Shown: positions 12,321 through 24,120, counted from the first letter of the stretch. The stretch: DNA of 64,000 nucleotides from Branchiostoma floridae (GCF_000003815.2 NC_049986.1:3584575-3648574), one strand, 5' to 3'. The notes: a model not told the origin generated them from the sequence alone. Numbers and translations: made by a program.

Positions 12321-14363
12321 TGAAAAAGACGGTAACGAAACCTTTAAGCAGTCAACCCCTATTCGACCACTAATCCACAACCCTGACGACTTCACCTCAC
12401 CCCAGGAACAAACAAAAAAAGAATAAATGATTAGATTTAAAAGATGAAAATAGACATGTGGCTTATAGAGAAACGCAACTTGATACATGTGCAGTTTTAG
12501 TTTCTTACAAGTGCTACACGTGATTCAGGGACATTATCAATTGCACTTTATTTGACCCTCTAATTTCTTCCAAGGGGATAACAAGGGTGTGGTCACCTTG
12601 AACTCAACTCAGTCCCTCATAAGAACCTAAAGAACAAATTGAGATATCTCAAAGAAGGTTCCCAATTTGCTGTTGTAAACTTGCCGTATGTTTTGATAAT
12701 GCTTTAGCGGGGAGAATTGTGTTTTGCTATCATTGTCCTTTGAGGAAGTGGTTCATAGACAAAAAGTTACAAACTAGTTCATCAATAAAATCATACAAAA
12801 GACACAGATATACTGTACCTGCAAAAAATTTCCTTACAAATCATGATAATGAGATAAAGGATGACATATGTACATTCTATAAGATACATCTTTAACTGTG
12901 ATGTAGTTAATATGTACATCTACATCACAAGCGACAAAACAAGTCTCTTTTAGAATTTGTCTTACTTTGGCAGAATCACCATGTGCTTTGCAATGTGTAC
13001 GAATAATGTGATGAATATAATTCAACGATACAACATATATACATCATATACGAGGGTTGATCAACAAGTTCTCGGCCTCACCCAGAAATGACAAGCACAA
13101 CTCAGATTTCTAAGCAAAGATGTCAAGTATAAAGTCTTATATGAATGTGTACCCAAATTTAAATCGTTGTGATCATTAATTTGCAGGCGACACCCAGTAA
13201 CGTTAGGTAAGGGAGAAGGACAAAAAACGTGGACAATTGAGCTGCGACCTGAGGTGTGCGGGTCAACTTGCGCTGCTGGAAGTCCGACATCCACTTCATT
13301 CTACTTGAAATAGGTAGAGAATCTTTATCAAACATTTTGACCATGTTTTTTTTTGTTAATGACAGAGGTTTTACGGCAAGAGGAACTCGACCCACACATG
13401 TCTGATCACAATTCATCCGGGTTTTTCTCGCCACTCACCTTCTAATTAGCAAAAAACAATTACCTGGCAAGTAATGACTGCAATGATTTTAAATTTAGAG
13501 CATATTGATAAAAGGCTTCATACTATTTTGATGTTTTTGAGGGGATAGAATACTGAAGTCGCCTCAGCTTCTCGTTACGTATTTTTCTGTAACCTGCTAA
13601 AGATTCGAAAACAGAAAACGGGCGTTTCGATGCTATGCGATGGTACTAGGCTCTTTCTAATTGAAATGTCACAAATGATGTTGCCTGCCTTTACGACTTG
13701 AAACACAAAACACAAAAGACACACTTCCTGCTAAGATCATAGAAAATGTGGGACATTTCATTTTCAACTGTTTTTAAAGAAGAAGTCAAACCCCGCAATA
13801 GTAATGTATGTTCAGAAACGTACTCGATATTCTGTATGTACATACAATCAGTTAATCTTCATATGTTAGAATTTAGATTATTTACCCCTTTTTAATCACT
13901 TTATGTATTTGATTTTGTTCACCTGCAGCTGCACCCTCATGAGCATGAATTTGCAATAAAACGTTATCTATATCAAAAAGTTCCTTTCAAAGCACACCCA
14001 CACTCTTACAATCAGTTAGACCCACTGTCCATGTTAACTGAAAACTGTTCAAACACACACACTATTCAAACACACACACACACACACATCGTAACAATGC
14101 AAAACTGGACTAAAATTATATATATATTATAATGTTCTTATGGGTCAGTACAGCCATGGACTAGCAGGTCTATAAAACATAGTGAATGTTACAAAATCTT
14201 GGCAGATCTAGAAAAGAAACATTTCTTTGTCCTTATTAGCAGACAATTGATTGGATGATCAATATTTTACCAGGAAAAACATCCTTTAAAAGAACAGAAA
14301 AATGACTTAATCGAGGGTATGCACCATCCAATCTACTGTGCTGCTCATTTTGGTCACTTCCCT
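12321..14363. other. No gene recognised
   Basis: Contains the decayed inverted arm mentioned for copy 1, a second 'tacgaggg...gttgatcaacaag' sequence at about 13050 that resembles the end of another TA-type element, and (CA)n near 14075. No supported gene lies between these and the stop codon of the next gene at 14364. Confidence 0.4.
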
Positions 14364-16121
14364 TTAGACATCATTGGACTGACCAGTACTGTCTGGTAAT
14401 GTCCACTCCAACACACGCTCGTGACCATTTAGAGGGTTGACTCTGCGCACATTTATACGATGGCGGAAGGGCCAGACTGTGTTTAGCTCCCTCAGGAAGT
14501 TCCGCATTTTCATCCCACAGGAGCTGGTGACCTCTGACATCTTGGGCACGTCCTTCCGGCTGAGATCAGGGTGGGAGGACTCGGGGCACTTGTGTGTCAG
14601 AAGTGCCGCACGGAGATACTGTGTGAACGCATCCCAGTTGTTAAAATACTCTATTATGGATGTGGCTCCTGTGTTGGAAACCATATCTGTAAGATCTCGT
14701 TTTGTCCAATCCGGTTCGTGCCGTAAGTCGTCTGCGGCCTTTTTGAACAAAGGTATCACCAAGAACGGATCAGCATCTGCTGCTGTCGCCTCAGGGAAAT
14801 ACAGCGGGAAGTTGAGAAACTCCGTGATGATAACAGACCTGTTGTTGCTTGTTCTTAGCAAAGGTCTGTATGTGTCCAGCAGGACAGGGAAGCTGACGTA
14901 GTCAGCAAGGTTGCTGGTGAAGATCCGATCAAACTTAACATCGACTGGAAGATGAGCATTTAGGCTGAGGCAGTCCGACAGAATCACGTGGAAGGACAGG
15001 CGTCCCCGGTTGAGTATATCTGCAAATTTCTTTACGACGTCTTCGATGTAGTGAGAGTACATAGTTAGGAGATTGTCACTTTCACTTTTCGCTTTCACTT
15101 GAAGGTAGTCCCACTCAGCGAAGGGCATTCCGTCATCGTTGATGCCCGCTGCAATCTCTCCAACTTCGTCAGAACATGTCGGAAATTGAAGCATCGGCGA
15201 GAAGTTCTCGTTGTGAGCAGGATTCCAGGCAGCCAGTGTGAAGTTGTCACGACTTGCGAATTTTCTTCTGGGGTCCGACTTAGGAAGGAGAATCCCTGTC
15301 TTGAACCAGTCGTCTGCTGATGCACGATGCCGTGTAGGTATGCTCCTTATTATGTTGTCCACACCATCGGCAGACCGCTGATAGGTCCGTCGGAGCTGCT
15401 CTTGTGGGGTCATCTTCAGCGTTCTTTCACCTGACAGAAGAGACAGCCAAAGCTGAAATACCGGTCGAATCTGAGTCACCTGTTCTGCTGCCATGGTTAC
15501 TGTTCCATCACACAGTGTGCTCGTGTCGCCAGGAAGTAAAAGGAGCTCCCTTAGACAGTCTTGCGCCATCATGGCCTCCTCTTCCGCAATCTTTACCGAA
15601 TACCAAATCTGTGTCAGCTTCCGTGCGACCCCCTCGCCTTCTCTATATTTCCACAGGAAGTATAGAAAGAACACGTTCCGGGCTGTAACCTGTGGGTCGG
15701 TATCATTCAAAGAAAAATGGATACCTCCTCTGAAAGACTGCTTAAGTCCAGCCACCGTTGCCATGACATTTCGAAGATTGCCGACACCTGCCAATAGAAC
15801 TGCCATATTGTCGGGATACTCCCCCTCATTCTGGTCAATCTTTATCAAGTCTTGAGCGAAACTGTTCCCCCAATAGTATGGGAAACTGCTCAGCCTCTGT
15901 AGTGACCGGCTAAAGCTGTAGCATCGACGCAACATAGTGGCAACCCGTACTATTTTATCCTGGGTTTCCTGACATGTCGGTTTGTGACGTTTCCAGTCGT
16001 CTTTCTGACAGGTTTGGTTGCAGTACCAGGCCTTGTCGCAGGAGGAGCACCTCTTGGCGTCTCTGCTAACTCTGGAGCATGTCGAGCATTTGTGCAGCAC
16101 GGCGCAGTTGGTGCACTCCAC
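14364..16121 (-). CDS. MYND-finger DUF4470-family protein, exon 2 (main exon)
   Basis: This 585-codon exon begins at a good acceptor (ccactttcacag, minus strand) and runs to the stop at 14364-14366. The first ~50 residues hold a complete MYND zinc finger: CTNC, CSTC, CSSC, AWYCNQTC and HKPTC. A region then matches the DUF4470 pattern (EGEYPDNMAVLLAGVGNLRN, then FSLNDTDPQVTARNVFFL). A later segment (FDRIFTSNLADYVSFPVLLD) resembles the second conserved block of the DNAAF3-like family. An open frame continues upstream into the intron as far as 16337, but that part (MVRGAW...) is repeat-derived and lies behind the splice site. Joined in phase 0 to exon 1, the product has 629 residues. MYND fingers bind proteins; the animal function of this family is not established. 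Confidence 0.85.
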   Translation of the reverse strand: MECTNCAVLHKCSTCSRVSRDAKRCSSCDKAWYCNQTCQKDDWKRHKPTCQETQDKIVRVATMLRRCYSFSRSLQRLSSFPYYWGNSFAQDLIKIDQNEGEYPDNMAVLLAGVGNLRNVMATVAGLKQSFRGGIHFSLNDTDPQVTARNVFFLYFLWKYREGEGVARKLTQIWYSVKIAEEEAMMAQDCLRELLLLPGDTSTLCDGTVTMAAEQVTQIRPVFQLWLSLLSGERTLKMTPQEQLRRTYQRSADGVDNIIRSIPTRHRASADDWFKTGILLPKSDPRRKFASRDNFTLAAWNPAHNENFSPMLQFPTCSDEVGEIAAGINDDGMPFAEWDYLQVKAKSESDNLLTMYSHYIEDVVKKFADILNRGRLSFHVILSDCLSLNAHLPVDVKFDRIFTSNLADYVSFPVLLDTYRPLLRTSNNRSVIITEFLNFPLYFPEATAADADPFLVIPLFKKAADDLRHEPDWTKRDLTDMVSNTGATSIIEYFNNWDAFTQYLRAALLTHKCPESSHPDLSRKDVPKMSEVTSSCGMKMRNFLRELNTVWPFRHRINVRRVNPLNGHERVLEWTLPDSTGQSNDV

Positions 16122-16409
16122 CTGTGAAAGTGGACACATAATTTCTACCTCATTTTTTAAACCGTTTTTTTTATTTATGAGAAGCTCGAATCGGCCTGCG
16201 GGCATGCAGGTCATGAGGGATGTAAAGGTCAGAAAAAATGGGTGGAGAAAATGAAGGTCAGACCAATGATAAGGGGGAAGTCTGTGTTTTAGCCGTTTAT
16301 ATAAAGTATTATCATATAGCCAGGCGCCGCGAACCAATCAGAAGGCCCCGCTCTACGTTGGTTATGACGCCATAATACATAGATTCCCGCCAGCCCGGCG
16401 TGTATCGCC

Positions 16410-16495
16410 CTTCTGATTGGTCAGAATGAATGGACACCGGTACCGGTGTCGATGCAAATCGACACCGGTGCGATTCATTCTAACCAATCAGAAGG
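16410..16495. repeat. CCAAT-bearing palindromic repeat
   Basis: Left arm cttctgattggtcagaatg and right arm cattctaaccaatcagaag enclose the perfect 18 bp palindrome gacaccggtaccggtgtc and a second atcgacaccggtgcgat. Further CCAATCA motifs lie at about 16335 and 16528. This may be a foldback element. Because it is only 300 bp upstream of exon 2 in the sense of the gene, it could also serve as an internal promoter (inference). Confidence 0.6.
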
Positions 16496-16780
16496 AGCAA
16501 AACACGCCGGGATATGACGGCATTGGCCAATCAAAAGGAGCTATACATATTCCAGAGCAGTGGGAATAAGTGCAGACTGCAAGAAGGGGGAATGGCTCCT
16601 TCTGTTAACATTGATAATGAGTTTTGTTGTTCTAAAGAGCCAAAGACTACAATGTTTCGAATATTTTCTGTGGAAATTTTGGTTTCAAAATGAAATCTGT
16701 AATCTCCTTTTAAATGTATGTACCAAAGAACAAATTTGTGTAGGCTATATGATAATAATGTTAATGATCCGCCTGTTCCT

Positions 16781-16919
16781 CGGTGTACATGCATGGTGCC
16801 ATAACGCCAGGTCCTTTGCTATAACCACCTCATAAAACCACCTTGTTCGCTTCGCTCACTTGGTGGTTTTATTTGGTGGTTATAGCAAAGGACCAGGCGC
16901 TATGACACCATATACACCT
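16781..16919. repeat. Foldback (hairpin) element
   Basis: Arms of about 60 bp (for example ggtcctttgctataaccacc against its complement) surround a loop of about 20 bases, ttgttcgcttcgctcactt. The transcript of the host intron would contain a long hairpin. There is no coding content and no clear target duplication. Confidence 0.75.
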
Positions 16920-17269
16920 CGGGGCTTGTCATTAACCCTTAAATAATCACGTACACCGTAGGGAGACAGAAAGTGATATATGGACATATGTGTACATGCA
17001 CAATCAATCAATGAATTAACCAAGGCCGCACTGACTTGATCCCTGGTATATACGTGGTCAGAGCGATGCCCCTTCCCTCATGACCTTCAGGGCGATGTGA
17101 GCTTTCATGAATAAACAAAGGTTCAAACAAAATTTTATGCATGAAAACTTCTGGAACTTCGTTACTACGGAAAACTTAATGCGCAAAAAAAATCAAAGAT
17201 CAGCGAAAACTAAGGCCAGACTTCAAACCCAAAGTAAACGCAGTGTTTTATTCAACACACAGAACATTA

Positions 17270-17802
17270 TCAGGGTTGACAATCGCAGCAAAGCCTAACG
17301 ATATCACCCCTGACAACTCAGCCACAGAATTCGGTCATTAGGGGCGTGGCTTCTAACCAACTGTCAGCCCATCGGACAGATGGCTTTTTGTTGTTGAAAG
17401 CTCGGAAAAGCGCCATAAAAGGCGACTCATTAATATTCAAGAGCAAGATAACAGTACCGGCATAACGTTTCACAGTACTTTCAGCATCCAGACGTATTTA
17501 TCAGGTACCAAATTTAACAGTTGTTGGTTCTGTGGGTATAGGTAACCACGGCATTATACCGACCTAGCATATGGAAAAAAACATTACCATCACGCAAATA
17601 AACAGATCTCTGTAAACGCCGCGCCGTGTCATGCAGGACTGGTGCCATGCGTACGCTGTTTGTTCGGAACTTGCAATCCGGTCGCTGATTGGCTTGCGAC
17701 AAATCAGGCAAGCTCTTTAATATTCATAATCAAATAACCGAATTCTGTGGCTGAGTTGTCAGGGGTGATATCGTTAGGCTTTGCTGCGATTGTCAACCCT
17801 GA
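17270..17802. mobile_element. 533 bp element with perfect 66 bp terminal inverted repeats
   Basis: 17270-17335 and 17737-17802 are exact reverse complements, starting TCAGGGTTGACAATCGCAGC. Identity stops abruptly inside both arms, so the element is young or is kept identical by conversion. The central ~400 bp has no transposase frame. No convincing target duplication is visible (flanks aacattat and agtgtgag differ), so the superfamily is open; the CAGGG start would fit hAT-like ends. Confidence 0.8.
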
Positions 17803-18321
17803 GTGTGAGGGTGAACACAGCGTGACTGGTCCATTGCCTTGGTAAGATGTGGCTTTGGCATATTGACAGAACAAAGTCAATCATGGATGAAAAAATAACG
17901 TTAGCTTTACCTTACACCATTGTTACCTTTGTTTTCTTTAACCAGTAGTAAGTGAATGTCTTGACAATAACAGACACCCAGGGTGTTTAGTTTTCAATGT
18001 TATTGTAACTGCCAAACATCTTTTGGACTTTGAACAAAAGACTCGCCTTTTCAAAAGTCAGTAATTGAAGTTCTCTCATAGGTGTCCTACATTGTCAAGG
18101 AGAGTTTGCGTATACAAATTTTATCGGATAACAAGCTGGTAATGCGGGTAAATCGACTCGTATGGTCCGCAATCGTAGATTTTGGAATAGGATTAGGATC
18201 CAAAATTCTCCTCACTTAGAGGTGTTGGCTGTCAAGCTTCTGGTAGCATGACCAATGGAAGTGCTTCTAGAAGCTTGAAGTGGTCGGCCTAGCCAATATT
18301 TGACGAGAAACGTACACTTAC

Positions 18322-18453
18322 CTCATGACGAAACTTGTCTCTCTTCTGACACGCTGGGCTACAGTATAAGGCAAACTCACAACCCGCACATTTCAAACAG
18401 TCGGTCCGACACGGGACGCCACAGCGCCAACATGCCCCTAGTCTGCTGTCCAT
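18322..18453 (-). CDS. MYND-finger DUF4470-family protein, exon 1 (first finger)
   Basis: 44 codons from ATG (18453-18451) to a consensus donor, GAG/GTAAGT, phase 0. The exon encodes another zinc-binding cluster, ACWRCGVPC, CLKCAGC, LYCSPAC and a closing RHE. The splice supplies VEC from exon 2, so the last Cys of the first MYND-type finger is contributed across the exon junction. The protein therefore has two MYND fingers in a row before the DUF4470 region. A pyrimidine-rich tract ending in AG lies directly before the ATG, so this may be an internal exon with the 5' leader (or extra N-terminal sequence) further upstream. Confidence 0.75.
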
Positions 18454-20235
18454 CTGTTATAGAGTTACGAAAAATAAAAATACACTGTCTGTTAAATATG
18501 TACGGCAAATAAAGGTTGCTGCATACACAGACATCTTATAACAAAGAGAATCTTTCCAATTATCAACTAAGAATTTCAACAATCATCAACAATTTTTACC
18601 CCAAAGTTCATAGTATTCTCGAGAAAAAAGCATAATGAATTGCAGGTACAACCATTTGTTTAGAATATTTACAGCATAACTTTGTAATTATCCTAGACAT
18701 AGTGTTCATAAACTATGCAAAACTAAACTGAATAGAGTCTGCTGATCTTGAATAAAAATTACAGTTTTAAACGTGTTAATGTTTCTGATGTTACAGTTTC
18801 TCTTACCAAATATTGTAATTCATTAAAGTTTGATTTAACTCAACATGCAAAGAAATGCCTACCTAAACGAAACAATATAGCATGTACATGTCTTTAAAAT
18901 TGCCTTAATATTACAAAACGACACTTTAAAACATTCATAAAATGTAGCTGAATCGTGGCTTGTTATGTCGGAAAGAAGTTAAAATCTGTACAATGTCTTC
19001 ACCAAAAGTTGCATAGAATAATCCCCGTGAAAATCTAATCTAGGTAAAACGCTTACTTCAAAATGTCAGCTTGCTTCTGTCAATGTTCCTGAGGAGTGTA
19101 CTTCGTCCTTCACCCGGTCATGATCCCTGCTTCTGAGAGAAGGACGCCCCCCAAGACATCACACTTGAAGCTTCTTGCCACCAGGTCTTGATATTCCAAA
19201 CTGACTGAGAGAAAGTATGCTAAACTTTTGACGTTTTGCCCAGTTGCACGTCATAAAGTGCTGTAGTTGTCCCACGCATAGTCGCGCATGAACAGAGGGA
19301 GTGTAGCCCTATTCCGTGTCTCCTATCTTTGAAAAGTGCAAGCTATAACTGTTACATTGCTTTGCTGTGAAACTATGTTATTTCGTCGCTTTGTTTTGTT
19401 TAACCGTCTCATAGTAACACGATACGCTGGCTTACCAGGGTCAACTACAAATACATGAACAATCCCGGGCGTTGACCCGTTTCTCCCTTTCAGAGTCACC
19501 CATTTATACATACCAGATGCAAACCAGGCCCAAACGCCCCCCCCCCCCCCACACACACACCTTTGATCCCCTTGGACCCCCCCCCACTCTTTTAGGGGAC
19601 AAAACAGGGGATTCACCTTAACCCCTCATTCATCAGTTGTACAGTTGTATCATACATATTATGCTATGATAGAATGTTCAAATGCACTCCCATGTTGCAA
19701 AATTTTTGTATTCTGTTTTGTACATCTATGCCTTAGCTACCTACCTACCTACCAAAAACAGTTATTAAATTTCTTGAGTTATAACTCTCAAAATTTGACA
19801 AAATGCTCGCGCTATTACAAAACAAGCAGCAAGAAGGCCCAAACTTGTGTCACTTTTTTTCCCAAACACAAGCGCTGAGAGCTTTTAAACACCTACAAAC
19901 CATTACCAAAACTTACATAAAATCAAAACACGAGATATCAAAACATGAAGGTACACCGCAATATCAATGAAAGCCACAAAATTTAATCATGTTCAGTTTT
20001 TGTCAAATTTTAGTTATCTTGTTGAGATACAGATAGACACAAAAACACGCTAGAGATATAAATGTATATTTCATAAAGGTAATTATGTATTTGTATTTCA
20101 GAAATTGTACATTATGTATTGTTTGTGCTACACGTTCCGTTATTTGATTGTAACAAGCCTAATGATTTTGCACTCGGGCCACGACTTGTCTGTCTTTTCA
20201 GAAATAATGACTAATTTCTTTTCAGAAAAAAAAAG
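18454..20235. other. Intergenic region between the MYND gene and lectin gene A
   Basis: Divergent 5' flanks of two genes: the MYND gene leaves leftwards and lectin gene A rightwards. It is AT-rich, with a C-run followed by ACs at about 19541-19560. No further gene was recognised and no distinct promoter motif could be assigned. Confidence 0.4.
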
Positions 20236-20640
20236 TAATTTACAAATAAAAAAGCCATTCTGCATGATAACTCCCTTGCCGTGACTATATCCTACTCTTC
20301 ACAAAATAATTGATAAAAAAACATTAAAGGAAAACATTGTTCTCTGGCCCATTCTGAGACGTTTTAAGGAAAAACCGCATTCAGTCCACATTGTTTATAG
20401 TCTGGTGGCCTCGACATTAAACAGGAGGCGTGGCTTCGACATCGGTGTCTTTATCATACACCCCCGCAGTTTACCATTATGTGTGAAACATTCATATTAA
20501 TCCTTGATAGGCTAATTGTCTTGTTGAGCCTGTTGGTTTTCTTGGTGGATATACTGTTGGTCAGACTGCTGGTCAATTCAGCGATGTCCAGGCAGCAGGC
20601 GCAGGAGAGACCAAAATCCACATGTAAGCCTTAATGTGGT
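20236..20640 (+). promoter_or_regulatory. Conserved upstream block of lectin gene A (possible promoter / leader exon)
   Basis: This block is clearly paralogous to 50545-50997 upstream of gene B (shared ctggcccattctgagacgtt, cacccccgcagtttaccatt, gttgagcctgttgg, gatgtccaggcagcagg). It ends at a donor-like position: atgtaagcc here, caggtaagac in gene B. It may hold the promoter and a non-coding first exon of both genes (inference). RNA evidence would be needed to place the start site. Confidence 0.4.
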
Positions 20641-20645
20641 ATCTC

Positions 20646-20872
20646 ATTGCACTTGGGGTACCGGTGCGGAACTGCGGAGTTCGTTCATTGCGGCGCTGTT
20701 GTGTTATTTGGGGCCGTTTTCTTTGTAATTAAGATATTTTTTATCATACGTAAAGGTTTGACTTAGAAGACAACAAAATACACAAAAAGTAAGAAAATTG
20801 GTTCTTTATCTCTGAAATTCGTTGAGTAAATCGCTGAAACCCGCAGTGCCGCACCAGTGCCCCAAGTGCAGT
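20646..20872. mobile_element. Small inverted-repeat element present only in copy A
   Basis: The ends are near-complementary (gcacttggggtaccggtgcgg against ccgcaccagtgccccaagtg). The element lies directly after the conserved upstream block and is missing from the paralogous position in gene B, which instead carries a different MITE (50999-51211). Confidence 0.65.
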
Positions 20873-21284
20873 GTCCTTTAGTCCTCCGATACTGTTTTGC
20901 ATGCTCACGATAGATCTGCTTGGACTGTAGATGAGAATTAAGGAACGGTTGCTGCTAGGCGTGGGTACCGTTGTGTAAAATTTAGCAACAGAAAAGTACA
21001 GACCTGAATCTTAACTTAAATCTCTTTGAAAACTTGTAACTGGTGACACTAAAAACGACGGTTCATTTCGCTAAAAATAATCAGATTGAGTAGTTAATGC
21101 CCACTACCGTCTTAAAATCCTGCTTTTATGTGTACATAGTTGGTAGAAATGACAGTAAAACCAATATGTTATTACTGGTTATATTTTGGGACCAAACTTC
21201 AAGATAACATTAGAAGCAAGAGCGTGGTTTAATGTCACACATTGTGAACGCAATTTTATTTAATACATTACATATCATATGAAC

Positions 21285-21385
21285 ATTATTGCATAGATGA
21301 ACTTTATTGCATTTATGTATTACATAGATGAACTTTATTGCATTAATGTATTACATAGATGAAGTTTATTGCATATTCTTCTGAC
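21285..21385. repeat. 31 bp tandem repeat, about three units
   Basis: Units of 'agatgaactttattgcat' plus 'ttatgtattacat' are repeated. The paralogous site in gene B (about 51598-51625) has only one unit, so the expansion followed the duplication. Confidence 0.7.
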
Positions 21386-21934
21386 GCACTCGGCAAACTG
21401 CAAGAAACAACAAAACAGGTTACATTGTAGAAATAAACGCTCAGATACATAATAAAACTAAAATATTACAGAGAGTCAACTTCTCGCTGAAAACAGCTCT
21501 CAACTTTGTGTGAAATAATTTGTATGGATTTTGCCGAGTAAAAACAGGGTCTCAGAAAAAAAAACGTTAAAATTTCTTCAACACATTCGCACGGTCTCAA
21601 TAGTAATTAATTTCATATTTTGCATTCTATCAGCATGCCAAAAACAAAATATGTGTTCACTTCAATCTGTTGCAAAATGAATAAAGTATTTTCAGGAACT
21701 TTATATTTCATCCTCCAAATAAAGACCAACTTAAGCCACGGTTTATGGTTACATTCCAGGTTCGTTGCAAGGGAATTCAATTTATGAATTGGCAAGTAAA
21801 GAGGACAACGATAGCGATGCAAACTCTTTGTATCCTCATGGTTAGTTCTTTTGCTAGTTCTGAATGTGTGTGTTGCGTCTTAGGCATCAAACCTCGCGTA
21901 ACTTTTTCTATTATTATTTTCACTCCACCATACC

Positions 21935-22860
21935 GTAGGTACGGAGTGAAAATATTGTATGCGCAATGTTTCTGCTTCTTCTTCTTTCTCCTGTCACAAT
22001 TTTAAGGGCAATTATCTCCGTCATTCCTGAACCGGAATGGCCTGAAATTTGACACATAGATAGAGTGGGCTAATATCCCCGCAAGTTTTCTTTTTCTCTT
22101 TTGTTGTTGGATGCCCTGAAACTAATTTTATGGAGGTTTTTAAGCCATTTTCTGTATTGTTTTTGCTCCGGTACCCTTGTATCAAGTCCAAATGACCCTT
22201 CATTTGGCATGATAGTGCATGAGATATTTACTATAAGGAGCCCGTTATCAATTTTGGGCCAAAAATCACTTCATATTGATTTGTAAGCCAATTTGGCGGG
22301 GGTTCTACGTCTGTTTTCTACGCCCCCGGATTCCAACGTTTTACCATATGTGGCAAATGACTGAGCGGACGTGTGTGGGTCCAGGGACTGCAAATCTCTC
22401 GGATTCTCGGTCTTCTCAGCTAAGTTTGAGTTTTACCGTTACATTTATGTGTTTTGTCATAATCGTGTCCTAAACTATGTCAATTTTAATGTTTATCATC
22501 GTTATGTAAAATACGAGCCAAATCGATTATTTGACCCCTGCCACCATTGTTTGATCCTCAGACACAGCTGCTTTTGCATAATGCGTAATGTGTATAAAAT
22601 TATGAAGTTATGTGGGCGTATGGGCGTTTAAATACCAACAATCAGGATATTTGGTTTCAGTACAAAAGCAAATAAGCCAAAAATATGCATTTTACTTTAA
22701 AATTGACAAAAATCTCCAACTAAGTTATTTTGACCTAGTATATGCAAAACAAGTTACTAAAGTAATGTTGGTAAATACCCACATCCACCTCTGTATAATT
22801 ACAGAAGAAGTAAAGGAAACACGACGAAAGCAATATATTTCACCCTATATACTATGTGTA
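21935..22860. mobile_element. Decayed inverted-repeat element in lectin gene A upstream region
   Basis: The left end 'gtgaaaatattgtatgcgcaa' with tttctgcttcttcttctttc is mirrored at about 22800-22850 by agaagaagtaaagg ... gcaatatatttcaccc. The family recurs at about 55270-55400, where two such ends meet head to head. Internal similarity to 55390-55790 shows it belonged to the duplicated segment. No coding capacity was found. Confidence 0.5.
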
Positions 22861-23975
22861 TAGACTGGAATGTAAAAAAAATTTGTTTCGTTATGTCTTA
22901 GAATATGGTGGATAGAGAATATCTACAAAACAGCCGTGAAACAAATGATTTCTATGGCAGGCACAATCTAATATATATAAAGTTTACATCAGCTAGCATA
23001 AATGAAACTGCGGTGTAACTACAAATTGGCTGGATTTCGAAGTTTATCTATTTTGTGTTCTGTCCATTCATATGATCGTTGTTGTGATGAGTTTCTGTAA
23101 TTAATGACTTTGAGTTAATTGTTATTGTTTAACTTATGTTGAGTTAATCACAGTTAATTTATTACCATTATGTTTGAAATGAATAAAAAAAACTGACATT
23201 GTTTTTAAAATCAAGTCCAATCTAGATACAAATGCATGCCTTTTAACTTTTTTTATTAGAACATATATTTACAAGACAGACTCACGTGGTAACTGATGTA
23301 TGACGCCACCGAAAACGAATACAAGTACATGGTTAAATGAATACAAGAAAAGAAAACAAAATAACAAATAAGCAAAGCACTACACTGAAGCAAAATTTAC
23401 AAATGAAAATTCAAAGATATAACCTGAGGATATGAAGTCCCTAAAGACTGGTAGGATGATGTTTAGTGGTGTTGTTATGACGTTATTTATCAGTCCCGTA
23501 TCGTATCCCGTATGTCAACAGTAACGGAGTCTGTGACGTCAGACGACAAAAAGTACGGTCATACCGAGGTTCCCAATCCCATTTACGGAAGTGCAACGGG
23601 TAAGGTTGATTTTTGTTTGTCATATTTCACCAATACCACATATGTTTTTCTCTCAAACAGGACACAAAATTCATAGAGAAACCTAATTATGTCAAACTAA
23701 CATATACTTCAGATTATGTGACAACATTTAGTGTCTTTTATCTATTTGAAGCTCACACTGACCATTTTTTTGCTGCTGACGTTATTTATTCGTCCTGCTA
23801 AAAAATATTATATTAATTTTCGGTTTACAAACCTAATGTAAGCCGCAATGCACAGTCTCAGACTAATCCACATGACCTCACGCATATCATTTGCATCCTA
23901 TTAGCATTCAATAAAAGCTAAAATTGCCCGTGTTAGTACGTTTTACAAAATATTCCATCTAAAATATCACAAACA
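22861..23975. other. 5' flank of coding exon 1, gene A
   Basis: AT-rich. The last ~150 bp (from about 23860) match the flank of gene B exon 1 at about 56375-56494 (cagactaatccacatgac, cgcatatcatttgcat, atcacaaaca before ATG) and are likely 5' leader or promoter-proximal sequence. Confidence 0.35.
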
Positions 23976-24006
23976 ATGCCTCAGCCTCTTCACAAGGAAA
24001 AAGAAG
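23976..24006 (+). CDS. Lectin gene A, coding exon 1 (cytoplasmic N-terminus)
   Basis: ATG followed by PQPLHKEKE, ending at G/GTAATG in phase 1. The assignment rests on the paralogue: gene B has the same exon at 56495 (MPQPLHDDKE) with the same donor, the same phase and the same flanks, while surrounding intron sequence has diverged. The exon joins exon 2 as GCA (A). The product is a type II membrane protein, so this is the inner end. Exons 1-11 of this model add up to 2028 bases, 676 codons including stop, without a frame break. Confidence 0.7.
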
Positions 24007-24026
24007 GTAATGTTTTCAGCAACGTT

Positions 24027-24120
24027 CGTGTGTGTGTGTGCGTGTGTGTGTGTGTGCGTGTGTGTGTGCGTGCGCGCGTATATGTTTGTGTGCGTGCGTG
24101 TGAGTACGTGTGCGCGCGCA

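Larger units (their letters stand above)
16122..18321 (-). other. Intron of the double-MYND gene, full of foldback repeats
   Basis: This 2.2 kb intron contains an inverted-repeat region with CCAAT motifs (16325-16540), a foldback of about 140 bp (16781-16919), a LINE-like 3' tail (about 17078-17130) and the 66 bp perfect-TIR element at 17270-17802. No further exon was recognised. Confidence 0.7.

Noticed and set aside
12079-12426. Frames of 100-140 codons such as NTLLEPKIVIFGKTAC..., repeated at 41001 and 57865
   Set aside because: They recur because they lie in the TTAA MITE; the frame is not preserved across copies as a protein.
14437-15855. Several plus-strand frames of 73-154 codons
   Set aside because: Antisense of the MYND/DUF4470 exon; no similarity or splice support.
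16122-16337. Start of the MYND protein at the Met at 16337 (MVRGAW...)
   Set aside because: This stretch lies behind a good acceptor at 16122, partly in palindromic repeat DNA, and has no family similarity. Exon 1 at 18322-18453 supplies a better N-terminus.
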